A stretch of 64,000 nt of DNA. Source: Nitrospina sp. LS_NOB. Lineage in GTDB: Bacteria > Nitrospinota > Nitrospinia > Nitrospinales > VA-1. The DNA is taken from positions 1-64,000 of the forward strand of contig LFLA01000003.1 of NCBI GenBank assembly GCA_001542995.1, given 5' to 3'. Positions 26,923-35,686 of this stretch are shown piece by piece (the stretch's first letter is position 1; each line of letters starts with the position of its first letter). The notes beneath the pieces are model-generated. The model made no database searches, was not told where the DNA came from, and saw only the letters and a program-made list of their open reading frames with translations. A program made the position numbers and the translations under genes.

Positions 26923-28938
26923 ATGAACGATATTGGTGAGTTTACATTACTAGTAGCCTTGGCAACGGCTCTCTATGGTTGCGTTGCCTATGTAATGTCA
27001 GCCCGTGGAAACCGCATTGACCTTTATCTTAGCGCCGACAAGACCCCATTTATTGTCTGGACGTGCGTTATGATCTCTTCCATTTGTCTATGGAAGGCTT
27101 TTCTCACCGATGACTTCAGCCTTCAATACGTCTGGGCCTATTCCAACCGCGAGCTCGATACGTTTTATAAAATTTCCTCATTCTGGGGCGGACAAAAAGG
27201 TTCTCTGCTGTTCTGGACCCTGCTTCTCAGTACCTATATGCTCGTGGTTTATTTTCAGAACCGGAGTAAAAACCTCAGAGTGGTTCCCTATGCGATGGCA
27301 GTCATGCTTGCCGTCGTGGTGTTCTTTCTTTTCCTGATCAATTTTTCCACCAATCCATTTGAGCGCATCCCTCTGCCTCCCGAAGATGGGCGCGGTCTGA
27401 ATCCACTCCTGCAAAATTACTGGATGGTGATTCATCCGCCAACATTATATTTGGGATATGTTGGATTCACCGTTCCTTTCGCATTCGCAGTGGCGGCCCT
27501 TCTCAGCAAAAATCTGGATGACGGTTGGATTCGTATGACCCGGAAGTGGTCTTTGATCTCCTGGTTTTTTCTTTGCATGGGCAATTTGTTCGGAGCTTCC
27601 TGGGCTTATGTGGAACTGGGCTGGGGTGGTTACTGGGCCTGGGACCCTGTTGAGAACGCCGCATTCATGCCGTTGCTGATCGCAACCGCTTTTTTACATT
27701 CAGTGATGATTCAGGAAAAAAAGGACATGATGAAAGTCTGGAATATGTCCTTGATCTTTCTGACATTCGCGATGACGATTTTTGGAACATTTATCACCCG
27801 TAGCGGTCTTATCCAGTCGGTGCATACCTTTGATGAAGCGACCTTGGGATATTATTTTCTGGCATTTCTTTTTGTGATCATTGTCGCTTGTACAGCATTG
27901 ATCATTATACGGCTTCCCCTGTTGAAGAGCGCGAACGAACTCGACTCTTTTTTGTCCCGAGAAAGTAGTTTTTTATTTAACAACCTGGTTTTACTGGGGA
28001 TTGCTTTCGCGACGTTTTGGGGGACCATCTTCCCGATTATTTCAGAAGCCGTGCGGGGTGTGAAGATTACCGTAGGGCCTCCCTTCTATAACCAGGTTAA
28101 CGTGCCCATAGGCCTTGCTCTGTTAGCGCTCATAGGCATTGGGCCTGTAATTGCATGGCGTAAGGCCACATTTTCCAACTTAAAAAAGAACTTTTTAAAA
28201 CCTGTCAGCGCCGGAATTGTTATGGCAGTGGCGTTGTTCCCGGTCATTCCGTTAGGAAGTCGAGCCGAGATTTATACTTATGTGACGTTTGTGCTTTGTG
28301 CTTTTGTGCTGACCAGTATCTTAACGGAGTTTTACAAAGGGACGGTTTCAAGAATGGGCTCGCACGATGAGTCTGTTGTTGGAGCTTTAACAACGATGAC
28401 CTGGCGCAATAAGAGGCGGTATGGGGGTTACACCGTTCACATTGGCGTGGTGTTGATTTTTGCTGGCATTGCAGGTTCGCAGGCTTATGGAACCCATACG
28501 GAAAAACATCTGCAACTGGGTGACTCCTTTGAGATAAGAGGGTACACGATCAAATATGAAAAACTGATCGCGGTGCAGGCGACAAGCATTAAGACTCGAA
28601 TCATTGCCCAGCTTGCCGTAGAGCGTGATGGCAGGCGATATTGGACGGCCCGCCCTGAAAAAGAATTTTATAAAGGACAGAACCAGCCAGTCTCTGAAGT
28701 GGATGTCCTGTCAACCTGGAAGGAAGATTTATATATGATCCTTGCGGATTTTAGGGAAGATGAGTCGGCAACGATAAAAGTGTATGTGAACCCGATGGTC
28801 AGCTGGATTTGGACGGGCGGATGGGTCATTGCTTTTGGAACAATGATCTCCATGTGGCCGGATCGATTGGAGCAACGTCGCCGCCTGGACAGAGTCCGCA
28901 GGCAGGAGCAGTTGTTCCCCTCTCCCGCACAGGAGTGA
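26923..28938 (+). CDS. ccmF: Heme lyase CcmF
   Basis: A 671-residue polytopic protein with around 14 hydrophobic segments. The tryptophan-rich WWD-type motif GWGGYWAWDPVENAAFMPLL (~240-260) and conserved FWGGQKGSLLFW and HPPTLYLGYVGF pieces are diagnostic. CcmF ligates heme to the CXXCH cysteines of apocytochrome c. It overlaps nothing and is followed by ccmH after four bases. Confidence 0.97.
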   Translation: MNDIGEFTLLVALATALYGCVAYVMSARGNRIDLYLSADKTPFIVWTCVMISSICLWKAFLTDDFSLQYVWAYSNRELDTFYKISSFWGGQKGSLLFWTLLLSTYMLVVYFQNRSKNLRVVPYAMAVMLAVVVFFLFLINFSTNPFERIPLPPEDGRGLNPLLQNYWMVIHPPTLYLGYVGFTVPFAFAVAALLSKNLDDGWIRMTRKWSLISWFFLCMGNLFGASWAYVELGWGGYWAWDPVENAAFMPLLIATAFLHSVMIQEKKDMMKVWNMSLIFLTFAMTIFGTFITRSGLIQSVHTFDEATLGYYFLAFLFVIIVACTALIIIRLPLLKSANELDSFLSRESSFLFNNLVLLGIAFATFWGTIFPIISEAVRGVKITVGPPFYNQVNVPIGLALLALIGIGPVIAWRKATFSNLKKNFLKPVSAGIVMAVALFPVIPLGSRAEIYTYVTFVLCAFVLTSILTEFYKGTVSRMGSHDESVVGALTTMTWRNKRRYGGYTVHIGVVLIFAGIAGSQAYGTHTEKHLQLGDSFEIRGYTIKYEKLIAVQATSIKTRIIAQLAVERDGRRYWTARPEKEFYKGQNQPVSEVDVLSTWKEDLYMILADFREDESATIKVYVNPMVSWIWTGGWVIAFGTMISMWPDRLEQRRRLDRVRRQEQLFPSPAQE

Positions 28939-28942
28939 CCGA

Positions 28943-29425
28943 ATGAGAACTTTAAAAGTATTGACGTTATTGTTTGTGTTGGTAGGGGTTTCAATAGGCT
29001 CAGCGTCCAGTGCCGGGGCCGGGGTTCTTTTGCAGGATCTTGAAAACGCCTTGATGTGCAAATGTGATGACAAGTGTGGAAAAGTTCTTATTAATTGCAC
29101 CTGCTCCACTGCTGATAAAACCCGTGCCAAGTTTTCGAAAATGCTGGAGTCAGGTCTTACCGTTGAGCAAATTATAAAAACTCAGGTGGATGAATATGGG
29201 GAAACCGTGTTGTCCGCTCCTACCAAATTTGGATTCAATCTCACAGCCTGGATGACCCCGTTTGTAGCTTTAGTTGCCGGGGGATTTGGGCTTCGTAAAG
29301 TTTTTCAGTCCTGGATCGGGAAAAAAGAGGGTGACGATTCCCCCGAGATGCCTGTGGACGAACCTGAAATTTTAGAAAAATATTCCAAGCGTTTAAAAGA
29401 TGAACTAGACGGGATCGAGCTATAG
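28943..29425 (+). CDS. ccmH: Cytochrome c maturation protein CcmH
   Basis: A 160-residue protein with an N-terminal signal peptide (~1-26), a thiol-redox segment LMCKCDDKCGKVLINCTCST (~37-56) and a C-terminal transmembrane helix (~95-115). CcmH reduces apocytochrome disulfides and presents apocytochrome to CcmF. The usual LRCxxC pattern is replaced by a richer cysteine set (CxCxxxC...CxC), as in several non-gammaproteobacterial CcmH proteins. It is tightly packed between ccmF and a CcmI-like gene. Confidence 0.88.
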   Translation: MRTLKVLTLLFVLVGVSIGSASSAGAGVLLQDLENALMCKCDDKCGKVLINCTCSTADKTRAKFSKMLESGLTVEQIIKTQVDEYGETVLSAPTKFGFNLTAWMTPFVALVAGGFGLRKVFQSWIGKKEGDDSPEMPVDEPEILEKYSKRLKDELDGIEL

Positions 29426-29427
29426 GA

Positions 29428-29760
29428 ATGGGATTTATCCACTTCTTAGAGTTGATTCTGGTTGTTGGAATCCTGCTTGCAGTGGGAATACCGCTTTTTG
29501 GGAAATTGAAACTTAAAAAGCTGGTGGAAGCGGTGGATCCTGCTGTTGACGAATATAAACATCTTTTAGTACGTAAAGAAGAAACTTTGATTTCCATCAA
29601 AGAACTGGAATTTGATTTCAGTACCGGAAAAATTTCAGAACCCGATTATAAGGAACTTCGCCATAAGCTGGAAACAGAAGCGACGAGGATTCTGGAGCAT
29701 CTGGACCAGTTGGAAGAGGAAGGCAAAAAAAACAAATCCGTTAAATCTCATCAAACCTGA
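29428..29760 (+). CDS. CcmI-like membrane-anchored coiled-coil protein
   Basis: A 110-residue protein: one transmembrane helix (~5-25, HFLELILVVGILLAVGIPLF) and a long charged helix that includes IKELEFDFSTGKISEPDYKE (~56-75) followed by LRHKLETEA. The LEFDxxTGKxSExDYxELxxxL pattern resembles the anchor segment of CcmI, which binds apocytochrome c in other bacteria. The TPR domain of full CcmI is missing. It begins three bases after ccmH, so a role in cytochrome c maturation is likely by position. Confidence 0.7.
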   Translation: MGFIHFLELILVVGILLAVGIPLFGKLKLKKLVEAVDPAVDEYKHLLVRKEETLISIKELEFDFSTGKISEPDYKELRHKLETEATRILEHLDQLEEEGKKNKSVKSHQT

Positions 29761-29784
29761 CACAACCATTTAGCAGGGGCCCTA

Positions 29785-30549
29785 TTGAGAATGGTAGACA
29801 ATCCCAAACCCTCCGATTTCGCTATTGAAGTCCGCCAGCTACGCAAAGACTTTGGGGTCTTGAAGGCGGTGGATGGCGTCAGCTTTGATTTAAAGCGCGG
29901 GGAATTTTTATCGGTGTTTGGTCCCAATGGAGCGGGTAAGACCACTCTGATCAAGATTCTTACGGGATTGACCCGGCCTTCATCAGGAACAGCCCGGGTT
30001 GCAGGTTACGAGGTGGAAGAGGGGAGATCCGAAATGCGGCGCGAAATCGGTGTTATTTCCCATTCACCCGCTTTATATGCAGATTTGACTCCCATGGAAA
30101 ACCTGGTTTTTTTTGGCAAGATGTATGGGCTGGAGCATCCTCAGGAGTCAGCGCTGGCGGGTCTTGAAGATGTGGGGCTGGCAGCACGCAGGCATGACCG
30201 GGTGCGGACCTTTTCTCGGGGCATGTTACAGAGGCTATCCATCGCCCGGGCCGTCCTGCACGATCCTTCCATATTATTTCTGGATGAACCTTTCACCGGC
30301 CTGGATATCCATGCATCCAACGTGCTCAAAGAGCATCTTCAAACTTTACATAACAATAAGAGAACCATATTGATGACCACGCACGATGTTTCATGCGGGC
30401 TGGAAATGTGTGACAAGGTGGCCCTGCAGGTGATGGGCCGGTTCGCCTTTTTTAAAGATATTAAAGATGTCGATAAAGAAAATTTTGAGACGATGTACTT
30501 TGATGCGGTTCGCAATAACCAGTTCACCATGGGCATTCGCTCTCACTGA
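29785..30549 (+). CDS. ccmA: Heme exporter ATP-binding subunit CcmA
   Basis: A 254-residue ABC ATPase: Walker A FGPNGAGKTTLIKILTG (~51-67), Q-loop region, signature FSRGMLQRLSIAR (~145-157), Walker B ILFLDEPFTGLD, and the H-loop MTTHD. CcmA with CcmB and CcmC releases holo-CcmE. Start is TTG 29785 five bases after AGGGG, or ATG 29791; the two differ by two residues. Identity as CcmA rather than a generic ABC ATPase rests on its place before ccmB. Confidence 0.92.
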   Translation: MRMVDNPKPSDFAIEVRQLRKDFGVLKAVDGVSFDLKRGEFLSVFGPNGAGKTTLIKILTGLTRPSSGTARVAGYEVEEGRSEMRREIGVISHSPALYADLTPMENLVFFGKMYGLEHPQESALAGLEDVGLAARRHDRVRTFSRGMLQRLSIARAVLHDPSILFLDEPFTGLDIHASNVLKEHLQTLHNNKRTILMTTHDVSCGLEMCDKVALQVMGRFAFFKDIKDVDKENFETMYFDAVRNNQFTMGIRSH

Positions 30550-30555
30550 GGCAGT

Positions 30556-31236
30556 ATGAACCTTTTTTTGAGTCAAATCGCGGCGATTGTCTGGAAAGAT
30601 TTCGTGACGGAACTCAAGACTCGGGAACTGTTCAGTGCGATGTTTATATTCGCATTACTGGTGATGCTGATATTTATTTTTTCTGTGAACCTGAGTATCG
30701 TCAAAGCCAGTGAGGTCGGACCGGGGATTTTGTGGGTGGCGTTTTTATTTTCCGGAACTCTGGGTCTGAACCGATCTTTCGTGCTCGAAAAAGAAAATGG
30801 CTGCCTCATGGGGTTGATGCTGGTGCCGGCAGACCGAACGGTTATTTATTTCGGAAAACTGATCAGCAATTTTGTTTTCCTGACCATTATGGAATTGTTC
30901 ATCCTGCCGCTGTTCATGATTTTTTTTAATATTGACCTTATTGAGCACCTGCTTCCGCTTTTACTTGTTATATTTCTGGGGACCCTTGGGTTCTGCGCTC
31001 TGGGGACCCTGTTGTCTTCGTTGGCCTCAAACCTTAAAACCCGGGAAATCATGTTGCCCATTTTGCTCTATCCCTTACTGGTGCCGATCGTTATCGGAGT
31101 GGTTCGGATGACCGGGCAGATTCTGGCTGGGGAGCCTTTGTCGGAAATGATGAACTGGATTGGTTTGACGGCTTCCTTCGATATCATTTATATTGGTGTC
31201 TCCATTATGACCATCGACCATATTCTGGAGGAGTGA
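30556..31236 (+). CDS. ccmB: Heme exporter permease CcmB
   Basis: A 226-residue integral membrane protein with six hydrophobic segments. Landmarks: AIVWKDFVTELKTRELFSAM at the N-terminus, WVAFLFSGTLGLNRSFVLEKE (~58-78), LMLVPADRTVIYFGK and the C-terminal LPILLYPLLVPIVIG. It is the membrane partner of CcmA. The spacing to ccmA is six bases and to the ccmD-like gene four bases. Confidence 0.94.
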   Translation: MNLFLSQIAAIVWKDFVTELKTRELFSAMFIFALLVMLIFIFSVNLSIVKASEVGPGILWVAFLFSGTLGLNRSFVLEKENGCLMGLMLVPADRTVIYFGKLISNFVFLTIMELFILPLFMIFFNIDLIEHLLPLLLVIFLGTLGFCALGTLLSSLASNLKTREIMLPILLYPLLVPIVIGVVRMTGQILAGEPLSEMMNWIGLTASFDIIYIGVSIMTIDHILEE

Positions 31237-31240
31237 CGGA

Positions 31241-31384
31241 ATGCATAACCTGGGATTTTTATTTGCGGCCAATGTGTTTGTATGGGGCGGCATTATTTAT
31301 TATGTTTACACGCTCAAGCAGCGCAACAGGGCTCTTGAAAAAGACCTGGACTTGCTGAAAGAAACTTTGAGCAAAGAAGGATGA
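31241..31384 (+). CDS. ccmD: CcmD-like small membrane protein
   Basis: A 47-residue protein (start MHNLGFLFAANVFVWGGIIY) with one transmembrane helix (~5-24) followed by a basic/charged amphipathic helix (LKQRNRALEKDLDLLKETL). This topology and the position between ccmB and ccmC match CcmD, which stabilises the CcmABC-CcmE complex. The stop codon overlaps the ccmC start as ATGA, implying coupled translation. Confidence 0.8.
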   Translation: MHNLGFLFAANVFVWGGIIYYVYTLKQRNRALEKDLDLLKETLSKEG

Positions 31385-32100
31385 TGATGAGTCCCGATGT
31401 GGTAGAAGAAAAAGAAGAAGAAAGTAATGCCCTGGTCTGGTTGACGGGTTTTGCACTTCTGGCGGCGATGATCGCGATCTTCATTTATGTCCCCACCGAA
31501 CGGAAGGAAGGCCTGATCCAGAGGATCATGTATTTTCATGTGCCTTGTGCCTGGCTTTCATTTTTTGCATTCTTTGTGGTTTTTATCTGTTCCATTCTGT
31601 TTCTTTGGAAGAAAGACCGGGAGTGGGACATTTATGCCCACGCCTCAGCAGAGATCGGAGTGGTTTTCTGTTCTCTGGTATTGATCACGGGTCCGATCTG
31701 GGCAAGACCTGTTTGGGGAGCCTGGTGGGTGTGGGACGCGCGTCTCACCTCCACGCTGATACTTTGGATCATATACGTGTCCTACCTCATGCTCCGGGCG
31801 CAAAGCGATGCCGGCTCCATGCGGGCTCGTTATGCCGCAGTGCTTGGCATTGTCGGGTTTCTGAATATTCCCTTCATCCATTTTTCTGTACTCTGGTGGC
31901 GGACATTTCACCCCCAGTCCAAGGTCATCACTAACGAAGGGATTGGCAAGGGAATGGACCCCAGCATGCTGGCGACGCTGGGCATATCTCTGTGTGCCTT
32001 CACTCTGCTTTATTTCTTGTTGATGGGTGAGCGGGTGCGGCAGGAAAAACTGAAAGATGAAATTGACCGTCTTAAAAGAGAAAAACTTTACTCGTCTTAA
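31381..32100 (+). CDS. ccmC: Heme exporter/heme-handling protein CcmC
   Basis: A 239-residue protein with six transmembrane helices and the WWD motif GAWWVWDARLTSTLILWIIY (~113-132), flanked by conserved histidines in YFHVPCAWLSF and FIHFSVLWWRTFHP. It loads heme on CcmE. The reading frame starts with three adjacent ATGs; the first (31381) overlaps the ccmD stop. The 3' end overlaps ccmG by 44 bases. Confidence 0.96.
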   Translation: MMMSPDVVEEKEEESNALVWLTGFALLAAMIAIFIYVPTERKEGLIQRIMYFHVPCAWLSFFAFFVVFICSILFLWKKDREWDIYAHASAEIGVVFCSLVLITGPIWARPVWGAWWVWDARLTSTLILWIIYVSYLMLRAQSDAGSMRARYAAVLGIVGFLNIPFIHFSVLWWRTFHPQSKVITNEGIGKGMDPSMLATLGISLCAFTLLYFLLMGERVRQEKLKDEIDRLKREKLYSS

Positions 32101-32638
32101 AGACGGATTGCTGGGCCTGTTGATCCTTGTGGCCCTGATTTTACTCGTACTCCGTATTCAAAATCCCGGCCCGGAAAACCCGCAACCGGCAGTCAATCAG
32201 TTCAAGTCGCAAGAAGGCTATCTGGCCCCCCGCTTTACTTTAAGGAATCTCAAGGGCAACCTTGAGGGGCTTGACGATCATTCCGGTAAAGTGATTGTTG
32301 TCAATTTTTGGGCCACTTGGTGCGTTCCCTGCGTTAAGGAAATGCCAAGCTTCGAAAATTTGTACCGCCGCTTTCGCTCGAAGGGGCTGACTATTCTGGC
32401 GATCAGCCTGGACAAAGGTGATTCTTCCAAAGTTCAGGAATTTGTGGATAAGTACAAATTGTCTTTCCCGGTTTTGCTGGATACCGAAGGGGTTGCAGAA
32501 AAACTTTATCCATCATTTACCATTCCATTTACCTATGTGATCGATAAGCAGGGCAGGGTTATCGCCCGTGTCGATGGCGCTAAAAACTGGGAGTCGTCTG
32601 AAACGTTCGAGGCGGTGGAGCATCTTTTAAAACAATAA
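32057..32638 (+). CDS. ccmG: Thioredoxin-like CcmG/ResA/TlpA protein
   Basis: A 193-residue protein with an N-terminal membrane anchor (~14-35, LKDGLLGLLILVALILLVLR) and a thioredoxin fold with the active site WATWCVPCVKEMP (~91-103) and a cis-Pro region IPFTYVID. It keeps apocytochrome or CcmH cysteines reduced in the periplasm. It is the last gene of the ccm operon and overlaps ccmC. Confidence 0.9.
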   Translation: MKLTVLKEKNFTRLKDGLLGLLILVALILLVLRIQNPGPENPQPAVNQFKSQEGYLAPRFTLRNLKGNLEGLDDHSGKVIVVNFWATWCVPCVKEMPSFENLYRRFRSKGLTILAISLDKGDSSKVQEFVDKYKLSFPVLLDTEGVAEKLYPSFTIPFTYVIDKQGRVIARVDGAKNWESSETFEAVEHLLKQ

Positions 32639-32657
32639 TACGTGAGGAAAGCATTTA

Positions 32658-33074
32658 ATGATAAATAAAGATAGAGCCCAGTCTGCCAATGAAAGTTTTT
32701 ATGAAGCTTTTAATAAAAGGGATATTGAGGCGATGAAAAGGGTGTGGAGGAATGATGAAAGCATAACCTGTGTTCATCCCGGCTGGCCTCCTCTTAATGG
32801 GTTCAAACCGATCTTAAATAGCTGGGCGGGTATTTTTGAAAACTCGGGAAATATGGAGATTCAAATTTCTGATGTGCGGGTTCTGGCTTCGAATGATCTA
32901 GCCTGGGTTTCCTGCATCGAGAAGCTTTATACCATCGCTGAGAGCGGAGTGCTGGCCTCTAAAGTTTTTGCCACTAACCTGTTTCGCCTTGAGGACGATG
33001 TTTGGAAAATGGTCATGCATCATGCTTCGCCCGTCCCCGACATTCGAAAAGCAGAAGATGCCTCGAGGAACTGA
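32658..33074 (+). CDS. SnoaL/NTF2-like protein
   Basis: A 138-residue single-domain protein: NESFYEAFNKRDIEAMKRVW at the start, an HPGWPPLNGF segment, DVRVLASNDLAWVSCIEKL and a terminal WKMVMHHASPVP. This pattern is that of a SnoaL-like (NTF2 superfamily) cone-shaped domain. Members bind or isomerise small molecules, or are of unknown role. It lies 20 bases after ccmG and may be co-transcribed, though a link to cytochrome maturation is not shown. Confidence 0.75.
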   Translation: MINKDRAQSANESFYEAFNKRDIEAMKRVWRNDESITCVHPGWPPLNGFKPILNSWAGIFENSGNMEIQISDVRVLASNDLAWVSCIEKLYTIAESGVLASKVFATNLFRLEDDVWKMVMHHASPVPDIRKAEDASRN

Positions 33075-33104
33075 AAACGGGCCGGAATCCAGCAAAAGAG
33101 GTCA

Positions 33105-34082
33105 TTATTTTAAAAAACACGCGACAAGATGTCCGGGGCCGATTTCTTTAAGGGGAGGTATTTCTTCTTCACATTGCTTTTCTTTGATGGGGCAACGGTT
33201 GTGGAAGGCGCAACCTTTGAGGGGAGTGGCGGGATTTGGGATATCTCCCTTGATAGATGTCTTTTGTTTGATCCGTCCTGATTCGAGGTTGGGAATTGCG
33301 TTCAGCAGAGCCGTAGTGTAGGGGTGCTGGGGCGAATTATAAATTTGTTCGCTATTGGCAAGCTCAACAATTTTTCCGAGATACATCACCGCTACCCGGT
33401 CGCAGAAATATTCTATCACCCCCATATCGTGAGAGATAAACAAGTAGGAGATGTCCAGATTTTCTTTCAAGTCGAGCAAAAGGTTGATGATCTGAGCCTG
33501 TATGGAAACATCTAAAGCTGATACCGGCTCATCTGCAACTACCAGCTTTGGGTTCAAGGCGATGGCCCGGGCAATGCCCACGCGCTGGAGCTGGCCTCCG
33601 CTTAATTCGTGGGGATACCGGTTAAAATGATCGGGGGTCAGGCCCACTTGCTCTAAAAGCTGTGTTGCTTTTTCGGCATTTTCTTTTTTGTCTTGGTGGC
33701 CATGAATTTCAAAAGGTTCCTGAAGGATATGGCCAATACGTCTGGCCGGATTGACGGAGGAATAGGGGTCCTGAAAAATGATCTGCATTTTCCTTCTAAG
33801 ACTTCTCATCTCAGTTTCTTTGAGATCAAACAGGTTAGTGCCGCAAAAGCTTACCTGTCCTGAAGTCGGCTCGATCAGGCGGAGCAAGGTTCGGGCCGCA
33901 GTGGATTTTCCGCAGCCACTTTCTCCTACCAGTCCCAGTGTTTCTCCTGCTTTAAGGGTGAAGGAGATACCATCTACCGCGCGAACTGGTGGGGCTTGTT
34001 CTTCGAGAAATTTTTTTTCGGGCAGAAAATATTTTTTAAGATTCCGCACCTCCAGCAAGGGAATGTTTTTTTCTGTGGTCAT
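33105..34082 (-). CDS. Oligopeptide/dipeptide ABC transporter ATPase (OppF/DppF type)
   Basis: A 325-residue ABC ATPase: Walker A GESGCGKSTAARTLLRL, QDPYSSVNPARRIG, signature LSGGQLQRVGIARAIALNP, Walker B LVVADEPVSALD, and the C-terminal oligopeptide-transporter extension with the CAFHNRCPIKEKQCE cysteine motif, which often holds an Fe-S cluster. The ATG at 34082 overlaps the stop of the partner gene as ATGA; a longer frame to 34112 is less likely. No permease or binding-protein gene is adjacent. Confidence 0.92.
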   Translation of the reverse strand: MTTEKNIPLLEVRNLKKYFLPEKKFLEEQAPPVRAVDGISFTLKAGETLGLVGESGCGKSTAARTLLRLIEPTSGQVSFCGTNLFDLKETEMRSLRRKMQIIFQDPYSSVNPARRIGHILQEPFEIHGHQDKKENAEKATQLLEQVGLTPDHFNRYPHELSGGQLQRVGIARAIALNPKLVVADEPVSALDVSIQAQIINLLLDLKENLDISYLFISHDMGVIEYFCDRVAVMYLGKIVELANSEQIYNSPQHPYTTALLNAIPNLESGRIKQKTSIKGDIPNPATPLKGCAFHNRCPIKEKQCEEEIPPLKEIGPGHLVACFLK

Positions 34083-35065
34083 ATTGATCCCGGTTCCAGG
34101 TGGCAACTCCATTGCCGCTGGGCATCCGCCTGACGCAATTCAGGTTTTTGGGTTTTACATTTTTCAATAGCCCAGGCGCAACGAGGGTGAAACGCACACC
34201 CTGAAGGTCGTTGATCGAGACTGGGAACGTTGCCCGAAATTTCCTCCAGTCGTGCGCCTGTTTTTTTTATAGTTCCCAGTTTGGGAACAGAGGCGATGAG
34301 TCCCTTGGTGTAGGGATGAAGGGGATTGTTCAGAAGAGCGCGGGCAGGCCCGGACTCGACTATTTCTCCTGCATACATGACCAGAACCCTCTGAGCGATT
34401 TCTGCGACCACCCCCAGATCATGGGTGATGATGAGAATGGACATCCCTGTGTCTTTTTTTAAATTATCCAGAAGCTCAAGAATCTGGGCTTGAATCAAAA
34501 CATCGAGAGCGGTCGTGGGTTCATCGGCGATGAGAACTCTGGGAGTGCAAGCCAGGGCCATTGCAATCATGACGCGTTGTCGCATTCCCCCGCTGAGTTG
34601 ATGGGGATAGTGTTTCAGTTTTTCTTCCGGTGAGGGGAGTTCCACCCGACCAAACAGGTCTGCCGACTTTTGCAGGGCCTCTTGCCGGTTCATAGCCGTA
34701 TGGCGAAGGAGTGTTTCGGCCATTTGCTCTCCGATGGTCAAGACCGGGTTGAGAGAGGTCATAGGGTCCTGGAAGATCATAGAAATAGAGCGGCCGCGTA
34801 AATCCTGTAAGGCTTTTGCATTTAGGGATAACAGGTTCTGGCCAGAAAACAGAATTTTTCCGCTCAGAATTTCCGCCGGAGGCTCTGGCAAAAGACGGAG
34901 AATAGAAAGGGCGCTGACGGTCTTTCCGCAACCGGATTCCCCGACCAGAGCCAGGGTTTCTCCCCGATTTAAATGAAAGCTGATTCCATTGACGGCGGTC
35001 AGCTTTCCCCTGGGAGTGGAAAAAGAAACCTTCAGGTTTTGAATATCCAGTTCCGGTGATGACAT
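34079..35065 (-). CDS. Oligopeptide/dipeptide ABC transporter ATPase (OppD/DppD type)
   Basis: A 328-residue ABC ATPase: Walker A GESGCGKTVSALSILRL, FQDPMTSLNPVLTIG, signature LSGGMRQRVMIAMALACTP, Walker B VLIADEPTTALD, H-loop ITHDLG, and the C-terminal CAFHPRCAWAIEKC motif. It precedes the OppF-type gene and is coupled to it. The pair would energise peptide (or nickel/murein peptide) uptake with permeases coded elsewhere. Confidence 0.92.
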   Translation of the reverse strand: MSSPELDIQNLKVSFSTPRGKLTAVNGISFHLNRGETLALVGESGCGKTVSALSILRLLPEPPAEILSGKILFSGQNLLSLNAKALQDLRGRSISMIFQDPMTSLNPVLTIGEQMAETLLRHTAMNRQEALQKSADLFGRVELPSPEEKLKHYPHQLSGGMRQRVMIAMALACTPRVLIADEPTTALDVLIQAQILELLDNLKKDTGMSILIITHDLGVVAEIAQRVLVMYAGEIVESGPARALLNNPLHPYTKGLIASVPKLGTIKKTGARLEEISGNVPSLDQRPSGCAFHPRCAWAIEKCKTQKPELRQADAQRQWSCHLEPGSI

Positions 35066-35203
35066 CGCTGTTTTCGCAATAAACAGGTTGAAACGAATTT
35101 AATCTGGTAAAATTCGGTTTTCGAATCTCTGATGTTATAATAAATCATTTACGCGCTTAATGGTCATTCTGTAGAATTTTTATTGTTCTTGAGCGGAAAA
35201 TAG

Positions 35204-35592
35204 ATGAATCCCTTCACAAAAATATTGGTGGTTGAAGATGACTCCACATCCTCAAAATTGATGGCTTATCATCTTAGAATGATGGGATTCAAAAACGTCA
35301 CGGAGGTCGAGGATGGAGACTCGGCGTTGGAACAATTGAAAAAGGAAAAAGCGGACTTGGTGATAGCCGATTGGCATATGCCGAACCTGAATGGACTGGA
35401 CCTTTTTAAAGCCATCCGGGAAGAGGGATTGTGGCGGGATATTCCCTTCTCCTGATGGTCACGGTGGAAAAAGACGATCAAAAGGTGCAGGAAGCCATCC
35501 AGGCGGGGGTTCGGGACTATATTGTGAAGCCCCTTAATGTTGAGAAATTTAAACAAAAGATCCATGAAATGCTAGGGCTGGATCGGGTCTGA
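35204..35592 (+). pseudogene. CheY-like single-domain response regulator, frameshifted
   Basis: The first 83 residues have the receiver features ILVVEDD (acidic pocket) and LVIADWHMPNLNGLDL (phospho-acceptor Asp in ADW). The frame ends at a TGA at 35453, but from 35452 another frame continues LMVTVEKDDQKVQEAIQAG, then DYIVKPLNVEKF with the conserved Thr and Lys, and ends at 35592. One base is missing near 35447 (after IPF). Joined, this is a complete ~129-residue receiver protein. It is either a recent pseudogene or a sequencing error. A TATAAT lies at 35136-35141. Confidence 0.85.
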
Positions 35593-35634
35593 ATCAAAAT
35601 GGGGAAAATGAAATTTTGTTTGTTAGAGCCAAAT

Positions 35635-35662
35635 AAAAAGGCGGCCGGATGACCGCCTTTTT
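35635..35662. terminator. Bidirectional Rho-independent terminator
   Basis: AAAAAGGCGG and CCGCCTTTTT form a 10-bp stem with an 8-base loop, with A and T tracts on either side. It sits between the convergent response-regulator gene and the secreted-protein gene at 35687 and can serve both. Confidence 0.85.
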
Positions 35663-35686
35663 AAGGATTTGGTTTTCTTTAAAATT

